From Stanieria sp. NIES-3757 (GTDB taxonomy: Bacteria; Cyanobacteriota; Cyanobacteriia; Cyanobacteriales; Xenococcaceae), in assembly GCA_002355455.1 (NCBI GenBank), contig AP017375.1, positions 3,596,001 through 3,660,000 on the forward strand: a stretch of DNA of 64,000 nucleotides. Reading direction: 5' to 3'. The translations under genes and the position numbers were made by a program. Shown in pieces: positions 28,221-37,328 of this stretch. The stretch's first letter is position 1. Every line of letters starts with the position of its first letter. The notes under the pieces were generated by a model that was not told the origin of the DNA, made no database searches, and saw nothing but the letters and a program-made list of their open reading frames with translations.

Positions 28221-30359
28221 GTGAACTATTTCAAACTTGCGATCGCTATGGAAACATCAGCAAGTTTTCAGCAATCTGCTCAAATGTCTAATCCCAATTT
28301 AGAGAAGTTTTTAGTTTGTGGACTGGGCAGTTTGGGTCAATGCTGTGTTGTAGCCCTCAAAAAATTTGGTGTTAGTGTAGTTGCGATTGAGTTAGTTAAG
28401 TTTGAGCGTTGGGAAATCGCCAATTTACCGAATTTGTTAGACGAGTTGATTCTGGGCGATTGTTCTGATAATTTTGTTTTAAACGAAGCGAGCATTCATT
28501 CTTGTCGAGCAGCACTGCTCGTTACTAGTAACGAAAGCATAAATATAGAAACTGCTTTAGCAATCCATCAACTTAACCCACAAACTCGTTTGGTGGTGCG
28601 TTCAGCTAAGGAAAATCTGAACGATTTACTCACTCAACAAATAAATAATTTTATTGCTTACGATCCAACCAAATTACCTGCAACTGCTTTTGCTCTTGCT
28701 GCTTTTGATTCGGAAGTTTTAGGATTGTTCCAATTAGATGGAAAAAATTTTCGAGTTGTCAAACATGGTATCGAAGATCAAAAGCGCGTCCGCGATGGCA
28801 AGACCTCCTATTTAGGTCGTTCGCTTTACGATCTCATCGGTCAAAAAAGACGGATTTTGATTCATTGTCGTGATGGGGAACCACTTTGTTTATCCTTTTA
28901 TCAATGGAATCTAGAAGCAATAGTCAGTCTAGGAGACACTTTAGTTTGCTTAGAAATAGTCGAACAAGATTTATTCCAGCTTGATGCTAAGGCAAATGTA
29001 TCTTGGCAGAAACAAAGACTATCCAAAGGATTTAATTTAAAGCGATCGCTCAAATCTATTCTCAAACTATTGGTTCGATTCTTTGGAGACAATCGTTCCT
29101 TCCGAGAAGATATCAGCAACAGAATCAGTCAATTTTGGCAGTCTAGTTTTCAACAGCGAGTACGTCAAGTTGTTATTATTTACTACCTGATCCTCTTATT
29201 ATTATTACCCATTGGGACGCTACTCTTTCATGTTTATTATCCCGATATTTCTTGGTTGTCTGCCTTTTCTGCCACGGCAATTCTTTTGTTAGGAGGGTAT
29301 GGAGATTTATTTGGCAATTTATCCCCAACACTACCAATTCCTTCATGGTTGCAGTTATTTAGTTTACTCTTGGCTTTAGTTGGGACAGCCTTTGTCGGCG
29401 TTCTCTACGCTTTGATTACAGAAGCTTTACTCTCGTTTAGATTTCAGTTTGTCAAACGTCGTCCACAAATTCCCCAACAAAATCACGTCGCGATTGTCGG
29501 CATGGATCATATTGGTCAACAAGTTGCCACTCTGTTGCAAGAATTTCGCCAACCTTTAGTGGCAATTGCCGTTAATTCTGGTTTTGAGCAAGAAACTGAG
29601 CTACACATCCCAATTATTGTTGGCAATATTAAAGAAGCTTTAGCTAAAGCTAACTTGTCTAAAGCAAAGAGTATGGCAATTCTGACAGAAGATGAAATTT
29701 TTAATTTAGAAGTTGCTTTAATGGCGCGATCGCTTTCTCCTAATCTAAATCTTGTCATTCGTACCTGTCAACAACATCTCAACGAACGCTTTAGTTCTTT
29801 TTTACCGAACGCTCAAGTTTTGTTTCCTGACGCTACCGCTGCTGAGGTATTTGTTGGTGCAGCTTTTGGCGAAAAGATTATCAATCTTTTTCACCTTAAT
29901 AATCAAACAATCTTAGTCACAGAATATCGAATAGAATTAGGCGATACCCTCAACGGTTTATTAATCTCTGAAGTTGCCTGTGGTTATGGAGTTCTTCCCG
30001 TTCTCTATCAAAAAATAGCTCAAACTGCGGTGTTTTTTCCTTCGGAAGATCTGAAACTTGCTGATAGCGATCGCTTGGTAGTCTTGGCGACAATTGACGC
30101 TTTACAAAGAGTTGAACGAGGAGCGATAAGTATGTACCCCAAACAAACACTTGTGAGAATTGATAAAGTTTTAACCTCGGATGCTTTATTTGACGGAGCT
30201 AATACCATTGCCAGGATTTCTGGGTGTCACCTCAGTTTGGCACGCAATTTAATGAATAATTTGCCTCAAACTCTACCTTTTCCTCTGTACCATTATCAAG
30301 CACAACGCTTAGTCAGAGAATTAAGAAAAATTTTGGTGCAAGCTCGAATCATTATTTAG
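28221..30359 (+). CDS. Two-TM potassium channel with RCK domains on both sides
   Basis: The order in this 712-residue protein is as follows. A TrkA_N/RCK Rossmann domain lies at about 29-165 (FLVCGLGSLGQCCVVALK), followed by a TrkA_C-like region. A membrane module at about 310-410 has two helices and a pore loop ending GGYGD at residues 358-362. A second RCK domain runs from about 420 (VAIVGMDHIGQQVATLL) and ends in a second C-terminal region. The selectivity filter reads LGGYGD where most channels have T-V/I-GYGD. The start may be GTG 28221 or ATG 28248. The IS4 element immediately upstream may have changed its promoter. It probably gates K+ flux in response to bound nucleotide or ions. Confidence 0.85.
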   Translation: MNYFKLAIAMETSASFQQSAQMSNPNLEKFLVCGLGSLGQCCVVALKKFGVSVVAIELVKFERWEIANLPNLLDELILGDCSDNFVLNEASIHSCRAALLVTSNESINIETALAIHQLNPQTRLVVRSAKENLNDLLTQQINNFIAYDPTKLPATAFALAAFDSEVLGLFQLDGKNFRVVKHGIEDQKRVRDGKTSYLGRSLYDLIGQKRRILIHCRDGEPLCLSFYQWNLEAIVSLGDTLVCLEIVEQDLFQLDAKANVSWQKQRLSKGFNLKRSLKSILKLLVRFFGDNRSFREDISNRISQFWQSSFQQRVRQVVIIYYLILLLLLPIGTLLFHVYYPDISWLSAFSATAILLLGGYGDLFGNLSPTLPIPSWLQLFSLLLALVGTAFVGVLYALITEALLSFRFQFVKRRPQIPQQNHVAIVGMDHIGQQVATLLQEFRQPLVAIAVNSGFEQETELHIPIIVGNIKEALAKANLSKAKSMAILTEDEIFNLEVALMARSLSPNLNLVIRTCQQHLNERFSSFLPNAQVLFPDATAAEVFVGAAFGEKIINLFHLNNQTILVTEYRIELGDTLNGLLISEVACGYGVLPVLYQKIAQTAVFFPSEDLKLADSDRLVVLATIDALQRVERGAISMYPKQTLVRIDKVLTSDALFDGANTIARISGCHLSLARNLMNNLPQTLPFPLYHYQAQRLVRELRKILVQARIII

Positions 30360-30539
30360 ATTAGTTATCATTACCAAGCTAGCTAACCTGAGTTCGGAAT
30401 CAAAAACTAACTAAACAGAAAATTATTCTTTCATTAGAGAGAAGGCGAGTTGGTAGGATGAAACTAGGATCTTAGAGGCTGACAATAATAAATCAAAATT
30501 TAGATTGTTGCTCGACCTTTTCAAACTGAAATTTTGAAT

Positions 30540-31211
30540 ATGGCTTCTAAAAAAGAGTTGAAATCAAACGGGATGCCCTCTGCACCCATTCACAGACACA
30601 AGCCCCTACATTCTAAACAGGGGAAAACCCCTCACAAAAACACTAGCCCTAATCTCGATCGACAACCTCAAAAAATTGCTTATAGCATTGTTCACAATAT
30701 TTCTGGGCGAATTCGTTTTCGGATTCCTCGGCTAGCTAACGATTCGGAGTATGCTGATCAACTAAAGCTGGGGATTGAGTCCGATTCTAGAATTACCAAT
30801 GTACGTATTAACCCTACAACAGCATCGCTCGTTGTCAATTATCAAACAAGCAAAGATTTAGACAAACAAATGCGATTGCATTTAGTCAACCTCATTCAAA
30901 CTGCACCGAAAATAGAAATACCAGCCCCAGTTACCACAAAATCTATTGTCAGAACGAGCTTTGACGCTTTAATTCATCTAATCGACGGTACCCGTAAAAT
31001 AAATCAAGCGCGAAATGCCATTGTGCATCGCCAGTTCAAAAAAGACATTTGGGAGCGATTACTTTCTGGTGCTAAAAGCGTCATTAAAAAATTAAGATCG
31101 GTGGTTCTGTTTATCGTACCTAACAAAAAATGGAGAGCTTCTCATACCTTATTACAAGAAAAAGGCTTGCAAGTACAACCTCGTCTAGATAAGAGCATCG
31201 TTTCTACTTAA
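30540..31211 (+). CDS. HMA2-domain protein
   Basis: This protein of about 223 residues from ATG 30540 has a basic, disordered N-terminus to about residue 45. An HMA2-like domain follows at about 46-120 (IVHNISGRIRFRIPRLA, then ITNVRINPTTASLVVNY). A basic C-terminal part has a hydrophobic stretch (SVVLFIVPN). There is no CxxC. It lies between the K+ channel and the HMA2-PAP2 gene on the same strand and is probably transcribed with the latter, 47 bases downstream. TTG 30534 in the same frame is an alternative start. Confidence 0.7.
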   Translation: MASKKELKSNGMPSAPIHRHKPLHSKQGKTPHKNTSPNLDRQPQKIAYSIVHNISGRIRFRIPRLANDSEYADQLKLGIESDSRITNVRINPTTASLVVNYQTSKDLDKQMRLHLVNLIQTAPKIEIPAPVTTKSIVRTSFDALIHLIDGTRKINQARNAIVHRQFKKDIWERLLSGAKSVIKKLRSVVLFIVPNKKWRASHTLLQEKGLQVQPRLDKSIVST

Positions 31212-31258
31212 TCTTTCAGTTACTAAATTCAAATAGATTGGACTTTAATTAAATAAAA

Positions 31259-32320
31259 ATGGGCAATCATCTTAAACAATCTTCTCACGATCGCTCTTTG
31301 GTGCGACCAATCCACACTGTTGTCAAAGGAAGAGCTAGATATAAAATCGAGGGACTTGATCAAGAAAAGGCTCTTGAGAAATACCTGGAATCGAGATTGC
31401 CCCAAGAGGAAAAAATTTTGCAGGTTCGAGCTAACTATTGGACAGGTAATGTTTTAGTAATTTTCGAGCCAGAGATCGATTTCAAGGCGATCGCTTCTCT
31501 ACTCCAAAATCTAGTTTTAGATTATCAAAAAGAGAGGAATCAATCATCTATCAAAAAACCTGTATTTAGCCCAGCACCAGAAACAACCAAAAATGCACCA
31601 ACCAACAAAAGTAATTTGAATCGACTTGTAATCTTTAATCAAGAACAAAACTATGCACCATGGAGTAAGACCAAAAACTTCATGCAGAAACATTTAAATC
31701 GTTCAAGTAATCAAATTGTTTTGGGAACAAGTATGGTTGGGATGCTTGCTTTAACTACTTTACTAATGCACAGCACTGGTCTTGACACAGCTATTTTACT
31801 AACAATTCAAAAGCTACACACCCCTCTACTCGATCGCATCATGCTTGGTATCACTTTTCTCGGTGAGCCAATAGTTTTACTATCGCTGTGTTTGGTATCG
31901 GGGATGGGGTTGTTCTTAGAGCGTCGTTATCGTGAAGCAACAACCTTGGGCATAGTTGGAGTTGGTGCAATCGGTTTAAATTATTGGCTAAAACTGTTAT
32001 TTGGTAGAGCGCGTCCTGAATTGTGGGATCGTCTCATTGATGTCGGACTACACAGTTTCCCTAGTGGTCATGCCATGGTTTCAATGGCTATCTATACTTT
32101 TCTCGGTTATTGTTTGGCGAAGCAATTTCCGCAACGGCCAAGAGAAATTTGTGTTTTAACTGCTATTTTAATTGGTGCGATCGGTTTTAGTCGGCTTTAT
32201 TTGGGAGTACACTGGCCTACTGATGTAGCTGCTGGCTATGCGATCGGTTTAATGTGGGCGATCACTTGGATACTTAGTTCTCAACCTTTGCTGAAGACTA
32301 ATGAAGGTAATTGGTATTAG
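31259..32320 (+). CDS. HMA2-like domain fused to a PAP2 phosphatase
   Basis: This is a 353-residue fusion. Residues about 17-92 (HTVVKGRARYKIEGL to ANYWTGNVLVIF) are nearly the same domain as the N-terminus of the P-type ATPase at 18799. A linker follows, and then a membrane PAP2 phosphatase with about five or six helices. All three catalytic motifs are present: K245 with R252-P253 in KLLFGRARPE, PSGH at 268-271, and S311-R312 with H318 and D322 in SRLYLGVHWPTD. It is likely to dephosphorylate phosphatidate, undecaprenyl pyrophosphate or a similar lipid at the outer face of the membrane. The fused domain may sense or dock with the ATPase system; that is inference. Confidence 0.85.
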   Translation: MGNHLKQSSHDRSLVRPIHTVVKGRARYKIEGLDQEKALEKYLESRLPQEEKILQVRANYWTGNVLVIFEPEIDFKAIASLLQNLVLDYQKERNQSSIKKPVFSPAPETTKNAPTNKSNLNRLVIFNQEQNYAPWSKTKNFMQKHLNRSSNQIVLGTSMVGMLALTTLLMHSTGLDTAILLTIQKLHTPLLDRIMLGITFLGEPIVLLSLCLVSGMGLFLERRYREATTLGIVGVGAIGLNYWLKLLFGRARPELWDRLIDVGLHSFPSGHAMVSMAIYTFLGYCLAKQFPQRPREICVLTAILIGAIGFSRLYLGVHWPTDVAAGYAIGLMWAITWILSSQPLLKTNEGNWY

Positions 32321-32426
32321 GGTTTTAGGAATTGGTTTTGAAGCTTTAAGTATTACTAAAGGAGGGAACAACACCTTAATTACTACTGATGAAAATAGTA
32401 AAAATCTAACAGTAGTAAACATTTAG
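32310..32426 (+). pseudogene. Possible remnant of a calcium-binding repeat gene
   Basis: In the frame overlapping the PAP2 stop, the translation GFEALSITKGGNNTLIT followed by LTVVNI resembles the C-terminal region of bacterial hemolysin-type calcium-binding proteins. It has no start codon and no upstream homologous sequence, so at best it is a fragment. The similarity is short and from memory. Confidence 0.25.
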
Positions 32427-32943
32427 CAATTTTATACTAGCCAAATGAAATAAAGTTTAGAGGTTTTGAAACAAAAAAACATCAACTAAGACTATAAATC
32501 ATCTAAAAATAGCAGTCTTAAAAATTAAATTAATTATAAAAAAAACTAAGAATAATTATTTTTAGATTCAATTTTTTGGCTATTTTTTGTTTAATTAGCC
32601 CAAAAGAGTTAACAAAATAATTTGTCTTAAAAAAACCGACTTATTTATCTTATTTGTAAAAAAAAATCTCTTGCTTAAGTCTGAACTTAAAATCAACATT
32701 TTTTCTACCTTAAGAGTGATTCTAAAAGAATTAAAAATTTATAAATTTATGAGTATTACTGACAACCAATAAATTGATTTTTGTTTTTGAAACTTTTCTC
32801 TCGCGCTCATGGTAACTTGACTGAGTTTTAGGAAAAGCATTAAGTAATAACAATTTATTGTTGCGAGATTTTAAGACAAGCTACAAAGACAAAATTTGGA
32901 ATTTTTAAAGATTAAAAAACTGTATTTAAAGGAGATAATCTTT
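32427..32943. other. AT-rich intergenic region, no gene seen
   Basis: More than 500 bases of very AT-rich sequence lie upstream of the glycine-zipper gene. The in-frame extension from 32896 is a weak coding candidate and the ATG at 32944 has the better ribosome site. No clear promoter can be assigned. Confidence 0.5.
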
Positions 32944-34005
32944 ATGACTAGCAACCAGCAACCATTTGAAAAGATTGAACATGGTGACCCCACGGATTAT
33001 GGGCTGATCGAACGTCAGTCAAGTGCCGATGAATTAGAAAATTCTCAAGAGAACCTTCCCACCGATAGCAATCAAAAAAGCGACCATACAGTGGCTCGTG
33101 TTGTTGGTGCTGCGGGAGGTGGCGTAGCTGGAGCAGCAATTGGTAGATTAGTCGGCGGAAAATTGGGGGCAGCCGTTGGTGCTATAGGCGGTGCAGTTGC
33201 TGGAGCAGCAATTGGTGAGCAAGCTGCTGAAGGCATTGACAAAAAAGTAGAAGATGCTGTTGAAGTAGTTAAGGATACGGCTCAAGGTGTTACTCATAGT
33301 CTCGAAGGTGCAATTGATTCAGTTAAAGAAAAAGTCGAGGAAGCTGATGTCAAAGCTGTAGTCGATTCTGTTCAAAATAAAATTGATGAAACTGATGTCC
33401 GTGGTGTTAGTCAATCAGTTCAACACAAAATCGATGAAGCTGATGTTCGTGGTGTTACTCAATCGGTTCAACGTAAAATTGATGAAACCGATACCCGTGG
33501 CATAAGTCAATCGGTTCAAAATAAAATCAATGAAGCTGATGTTCGTGGCGTTACTCAATCGGTTCAACACAAAATTGATGAAACCGATACCCGTGGCATA
33601 AGTCAATCAGTTCAAAATAAAATCAATGAAGCTGATGTTCGTGGCGTTACTCAATCGGTTCAACACAAAATTGATGAAACCGATACCCGTGGCATAAGTC
33701 AATCGGTTCAAAATAAAATCAATGAAGCTGATGTTCGTGGCGTAACCGATTCTTTGAAGGGAACAGTCCATGATGTCAAATCTTCTCTAGCAGATACAGC
33801 AGAACGTACCTCAAGAGTTGCACAAAATTTAGCCGATCAGACTAGACCTTCGGCACAAAATAAGATTGAGGCATTGTCTACAAAACCAGAAATCGAACCG
33901 ATTACAATTGAAGCAACAACCGTTGATTGGCAACCTGAACCAAATAAACCAGAAGCAGAACCAACCTCTGAATGGGAACTTCATCAAAAACGAACTTCTT
34001 CGTAA
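32944..34005 (+). CDS. Glycine-zipper protein with eight 16-residue repeats
   Basis: From ATG 32944 (AAAGGAGATA ribosome site) this is a 353-residue protein. Residues about 45-90 form a Gly/Ala-rich glycine-zipper stretch (AAGGGVAGAAIGRLVGGKLG and a second half), suited to membrane insertion or oligomerisation. It is followed by a charged helix and eight 16-residue repeats of the form VTQSVQHKIDETDTRG alternating with ISQSVQNKINEADVRG, about residues 139-266. The repeats look amphipathic and helical, like LEA-type or apolipoprotein-like sequences. The tail is acidic and Pro-rich. No signal peptide is seen. It ends the cation island; a stress-protective or membrane-associated role is only a guess. 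Confidence 0.8.
   Translation: MTSNQQPFEKIEHGDPTDYGLIERQSSADELENSQENLPTDSNQKSDHTVARVVGAAGGGVAGAAIGRLVGGKLGAAVGAIGGAVAGAAIGEQAAEGIDKKVEDAVEVVKDTAQGVTHSLEGAIDSVKEKVEEADVKAVVDSVQNKIDETDVRGVSQSVQHKIDEADVRGVTQSVQRKIDETDTRGISQSVQNKINEADVRGVTQSVQHKIDETDTRGISQSVQNKINEADVRGVTQSVQHKIDETDTRGISQSVQNKINEADVRGVTDSLKGTVHDVKSSLADTAERTSRVAQNLADQTRPSAQNKIEALSTKPEIEPITIEATTVDWQPEPNKPEAEPTSEWELHQKRTSS
33358..33741 (+). repeat. Eight tandem 48-bp coding repeats
   Basis: There are 384 bases, exactly 8 x 48, arranged mainly as a 96-bp higher-order pair repeated three times with almost identical DNA. The high DNA identity among the last six units points to recent expansion by slippage or unequal recombination. Confidence 0.9.
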
Positions 34006-34322
34006 TTATTTATTTGATTGGATTGAGTAATTAAAAGTACAATTGTCTTCTTTTTAAACAATTAAGCTCGTTAACGCTCTCCGCTTTTGGGCATTTGATA
34101 ATTGGTGATTAATTAATTTTAACAAATAATTGATTGGTTAATCACCTAATTTAGTTCAGACAAAGAAGGAGTAAGACTACTTAGATAAGTCTTACTCCTG
34201 ATTAATTTATATCCCAAAATAGAGCGATCGCTATTTGATGATCGACCAAGCCTAAACGTTTTACTACTGTGGTACTTCCCAATTCAAGAAAAAAAAGTTA
34301 TTATGATAAATCGTGAGTTTTT
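34006..34322. other. Intergenic region with two inverted repeats
   Basis: GGTGATTAA and TTAATCACC form an inverted repeat around 34104-34146. A perfect 12-bp stem AGGAGTAAGACT/AGTCTTACTCCT with a 9-base loop lies at 34167-34199. The second is a strong hairpin without a T tract. It could end transcription of the upstream gene or act as a repeat. The rplS promoter must lie between it and 34322. Confidence 0.5.
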
Positions 34323-34694
34323 ATGGCAACTATGAATGCAGAAGCGATTATTCGTTCCATAGAAGCTGAACATATCAGAACTGACTTACCCGTAATTCAT
34401 GTTGGTGACAGCGTAGAAGTAGGTGTAAGAATCAAAGAAGGTAACAAAGAACGTGTTCAGCCTTACAAAGGTACCGTGATTGCTATGCGCAACGGCGGTA
34501 TCAACAAGACTATTACTGTCCGCCGCATCTTCCAAGGTGTCGGGGTAGAGAGAGTATTTTTAGTAAACTCTCCTATCATTGCTCATATTAAAATTGAGCG
34601 TCGCGGTAAAGTTCGTCGTGCTAAACTATATTACTTACGCGATCGCGTTGGTAAAGCTACTCGGATTCAGCAGCGTTTTGACCGCCCTATTTAA
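34323..34694 (+). CDS. rplS: 50S ribosomal protein L19
   Basis: This 123-residue L19 binds at the interface of the two ribosomal subunits. The family is unmistakable: [32 protein letters not shown], then [18 protein letters not shown] and [20 protein letters not shown]. The start at 34323 gives the usual N-terminus ([14 protein letters not shown]). It stands as the first gene of the translation block, followed by tRNA-Trp and secE. Confidence 0.97.
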   Translation: MATMNAEAIIRSIEAEHIRTDLPVIHVGDSVEVGVRIKEGNKERVQPYKGTVIAMRNGGINKTITVRRIFQGVGVERVFLVNSPIIAHIKIERRGKVRRAKLYYLRDRVGKATRIQQRFDRPI

Positions 34695-34788
34695 AAAAAA
34701 TATTAATCTAGTTTATTAACTAAAAATTACCAAAATACGGTAATATAAGGTAAATCAGGCTTGACACTTAAGTTAAGATGCAGCAAAT

Positions 34789-34861
34789 GCGTCCTTAGTT
34801 CAGTTGGTAGAACGTCGGTCTCCAAAACCGAATGTCGGGGGTTCAAGTCCTCCAGGGCGCG
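34789..34861 (+). tRNA. trnW: tRNA-Trp (CCA)
   Basis: The cloverleaf is complete: acceptor GCGTCCT pairs with AGGGCGC, the anticodon loop CTCCAAA carries CCA, the T-loop is TTCAAGT, and the discriminator is G73. CCA is not encoded. Its place before secE is typical of cyanobacteria. Confidence 0.97.
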
Positions 34862-34975
34862 TCAACCTTATTCGTACCGTGCTAGTTAAATCAGCTAGAC
34901 TTAAGTTATCCAAACAAAGTAAAGTAGGGTATCAGTAGAATACTCTATTCTGGTAACTCCTGGAGGGTAAGATCA

Positions 34976-35212
34976 TTGGCTAAAAACGATGTCGTCAAAA
35001 AAGAGGTTGAAATCACCAAAGAACAGGGTGATGGTTTTAATTTAAACCAGTTTACTAGTGAAACCAAAGAAGAACTAGAAAAAGTTGTCTGGCCTTCTCG
35101 TCAACAACTGTTGAGTGAGTCGGCAGCGGTAATTTTAATGGTAACTTTGGTTGCGACAGTAATATATTTAGTCGATAATTTCTTCGCTTGGGGAGCAGGA
35201 AAAGTATTCTAA
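34976..35212 (+). CDS. secE: Preprotein translocase subunit SecE
   Basis: This 78-residue SecE stabilises SecY in the membrane. It has the single-helix bacterial form: a charged N-terminus, the amphipathic TKEELEKVVWPSRQQLL motif, and one C-terminal membrane helix (AAVILMVTLVATVIYLVDNFF). The start is a TTG at 34976 with a GGAGGG ribosome site 8 bases upstream. The stop codon overlaps the nusG start in TAATG, so translation is coupled. Confidence 0.95.
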   Translation: MAKNDVVKKEVEITKEQGDGFNLNQFTSETKEELEKVVWPSRQQLLSESAAVILMVTLVATVIYLVDNFFAWGAGKVF

Positions 35213-35835
35213 TGAATTTTGCAGCAGACCGACCAGAAGAAATAGAGCAACGACAACAATCGCAATTGCAAGGTAGACCTCGTTGGTATGCCGTGCAAGT
35301 AGCTTCTGGCTGTGAAAAGCGGGTAAAAACAGACTTAGAGCAGCGCATTAATACTCTAGAAGTAGCGGATCGCGTGCTACAAGTACAAATACCTCAAACC
35401 CCAACAGTCAAAATTCGTAAAGATGGTTCTCGTCAACACGGTCAAGAAAAAGTCTTTCCTGGCTATATTCTTGTTCAAATGATTATGGACGATGATGCCT
35501 GGCAGGTAGTCAAAAACACTCCCAATGTAATTAACTTTGTCGGTGCAGAACAAAAACGCAACTACGGCAGAGGAAGGGGTCACGTTAAACCATTACCGTT
35601 ATCGCCTGGTGAAGTCGAACGTATTTTTAAACAAGCAGAAGGACAAGAACCAATTGTTAAAGTTGATATGGCAATCGGAGACAAAATAGCAGTTCTCTCC
35701 GGTCCCTTTAAAGATTTTGAAGGAGAAGTCATAGAGGTAAGTCCAGAAAGAAGCAAACTCAAAGCGTTATTGTCAATTTTTGGACGAGACACTCCAGTAG
35801 AACTGGAATTTAATCAGATTGAAAAACAAAGCTAG
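35212..35835 (+). CDS. nusG: Transcription termination/antitermination protein NusG
   Basis: NusG binds RNA polymerase and couples transcription to translation. The NGN domain starts at about residue 22 ([23 protein letters not shown]) with PGYILVQM. The C-terminal KOW domain ([21 protein letters not shown]) ends the 207-residue protein. ATG 35212 overlaps the secE stop by one base. The frame open from 35188 is an unlikely extension. Confidence 0.96.
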   Translation: MNFAADRPEEIEQRQQSQLQGRPRWYAVQVASGCEKRVKTDLEQRINTLEVADRVLQVQIPQTPTVKIRKDGSRQHGQEKVFPGYILVQMIMDDDAWQVVKNTPNVINFVGAEQKRNYGRGRGHVKPLPLSPGEVERIFKQAEGQEPIVKVDMAIGDKIAVLSGPFKDFEGEVIEVSPERSKLKALLSIFGRDTPVELEFNQIEKQS

Positions 35836-35837
35836 AA

Positions 35838-36263
35838 ATGCCAAGAAAAGTTGTTGCAATTATTAAATTAGCTCTGCCAGCAGGCAAGGCTAACCCTGCA
35901 CCTCCCGTAGGTCCCGCTCTAGGTCAGCATGGTGTTAATATTATGGCGTTTTGTAAAGAATACAACGCTAGAACTGCTGATAAAGTAGGGTTAGTTATTC
36001 CAGTAGAAATTTCAGTTTTTGAAGACCGAAGTTTTACTTTTATTCTCAAAACTCCTCCAGCTTCAGTCTTAATTAGAAAAGCTGCGGGAATTGAAAGAGG
36101 GGCAAGTCAGCCTAATAAACAAACTGTAGCTACGATTACTCAAGCTCAGTTGAGAGAAATCGCAGAAACTAAAATGCCTGATCTAAATGCCAATGATATT
36201 GAAGCAGCAATGAAAATTGTTGCAGGTACGGCAAAAAATATGGGCGTTGCGATCGCAGAATAA
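35838..36263 (+). CDS. rplK: 50S ribosomal protein L11
   Basis: This 141-residue L11, the base of the ribosomal stalk, begins [39 protein letters not shown] and ends in the usual [12 protein letters not shown] segment (first stretch residues 5-43). It starts 3 bases after nusG, within the conserved secE-nusG-rplK-rplA order. Confidence 0.97.
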   Translation: MPRKVVAIIKLALPAGKANPAPPVGPALGQHGVNIMAFCKEYNARTADKVGLVIPVEISVFEDRSFTFILKTPPASVLIRKAAGIERGASQPNKQTVATITQAQLREIAETKMPDLNANDIEAAMKIVAGTAKNMGVAIAE

Positions 36264-36341
36264 TTTCCAAAACTAAAATCTAAAATTAATTAGGGGAGAG
36301 GCTTACAGCTTCGTTAACTACCCAAGGAGAGTAATCAAATA

Positions 36342-37061
36342 ATGACAAAAAAACTATCGCGTCGAATGCGAGAGGCGTTAGCTAAAGTAGATCACGATAA
36401 AGCTTACGAACCTCTAGAAGCTCTAAATTTATTAAAAGAAACCGCAACAGCTAAATTCGTCGAAACTGCTGAAGCCCATATTCGTCTGGGGATCGATCCC
36501 AAATATACCGACCAACAATTACGTACCACAGTAACTTTTCCCAAAGGAACTGGGCAAACTGTACGCATAGCTGTCATTGCTCGTGGTGAGAGAGTCAAAG
36601 AAGCAGAACAAGCCGGAGCAGACATAGTTGGTTCAGAAGAATTAATTGATGAAATTCAAAAAGGCATGATGGATTTTGATATTCTGATTGCCACTCCTGA
36701 TATGATGCCCAAAGTAGCAAGATTAGGGCGGATGTTAGGGCCTAAAGGTTTAATGCCTTCTCCCAAAGGTGGTACGGTTACGGATGATTTACCAACTGCT
36801 ATTAGTGACTTTAAAGGTGGTAAACAAGAATTTCGTGCTGACAGAACTGGTATCGTTCATGTTATGTTTGGAAAGGTCTCATTTTCAGCCGAAGATCTTT
36901 TGGTTAATTTGAAGGCTTTACAAGAAACCGTTGACCGCAATCGTCCTTCTGGGGCAAAAGGTCGCTACTGGCGCAGTATTTATGTGTCTTCTTCGATGGG
37001 GCCTTCAATTCAAGTAGATATTAATGGTTTAAGAGACTTGAAAATGACTGAAGCAGCTTAG
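36342..37061 (+). CDS. rplA: 50S ribosomal protein L1
   Basis: This 239-residue L1 binds 23S rRNA at the stalk and can repress its own mRNA. Signature segments are [34 protein letters not shown] and [18 protein letters not shown]. It follows rplK by 78 bases and has an AAGGAGAG ribosome site. Confidence 0.97.
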   Translation: MTKKLSRRMREALAKVDHDKAYEPLEALNLLKETATAKFVETAEAHIRLGIDPKYTDQQLRTTVTFPKGTGQTVRIAVIARGERVKEAEQAGADIVGSEELIDEIQKGMMDFDILIATPDMMPKVARLGRMLGPKGLMPSPKGGTVTDDLPTAISDFKGGKQEFRADRTGIVHVMFGKVSFSAEDLLVNLKALQETVDRNRPSGAKGRYWRSIYVSSSMGPSIQVDINGLRDLKMTEAA

Positions 37062-37139
37062 AATATCAAAGATTCTAAATTGTTTTATTCTAGTCCACCA
37101 TGAAGGTTGTCAACTAAATATTAAAGTTTTAAACGACCT

Positions 37140-37290
37140 ATACCAAAGACAGCGGGTGCTGAAATCAGCTTAATATCCTGCCGAGGTTAGATGTCCTAAA
37201 AAAATTCCCTTGCTCTGAAGATAACTGTAGCAATTAGGGAAAGACATCAGACGCGACCCCGGCATCTAGCTAGGGGTCTTGTTATTTGTC
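37140..37290 (+). promoter_or_regulatory. L10 leader RNA upstream of rplJ
   Basis: The spacer before rplJ contains the pattern of the ribosomal protein L10 leader: ACCAAAGACAGCGGGTGCTG, then CCTGCCGAGGTTAGATG and TTCCCTTGCT paired with AGGGAA. An attenuator-like hairpin follows (GACCCC 37255-37260 with GGGGTC 37273-37278, then TTGTTATTTG). The L10-L12 complex would bind it to repress rplJ-rplL. Confidence 0.8.
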
Positions 37291-37328
37291 GAAGTAATTC
37301 CCACCAAATCTAAGGAGGTGAAACCAGA

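Noticed and set aside
33415-33606. Open frame on the minus strand across the repeats
   Set aside because: It is only the mirror of the 48-bp coding repeats and has no ribosome site or continuation.
33358-33741. Regular 48-bp repeats that could suggest a CRISPR array
   Set aside because: The units abut with no spacers and stay in frame in a coding gene; the sequence is a protein repeat.
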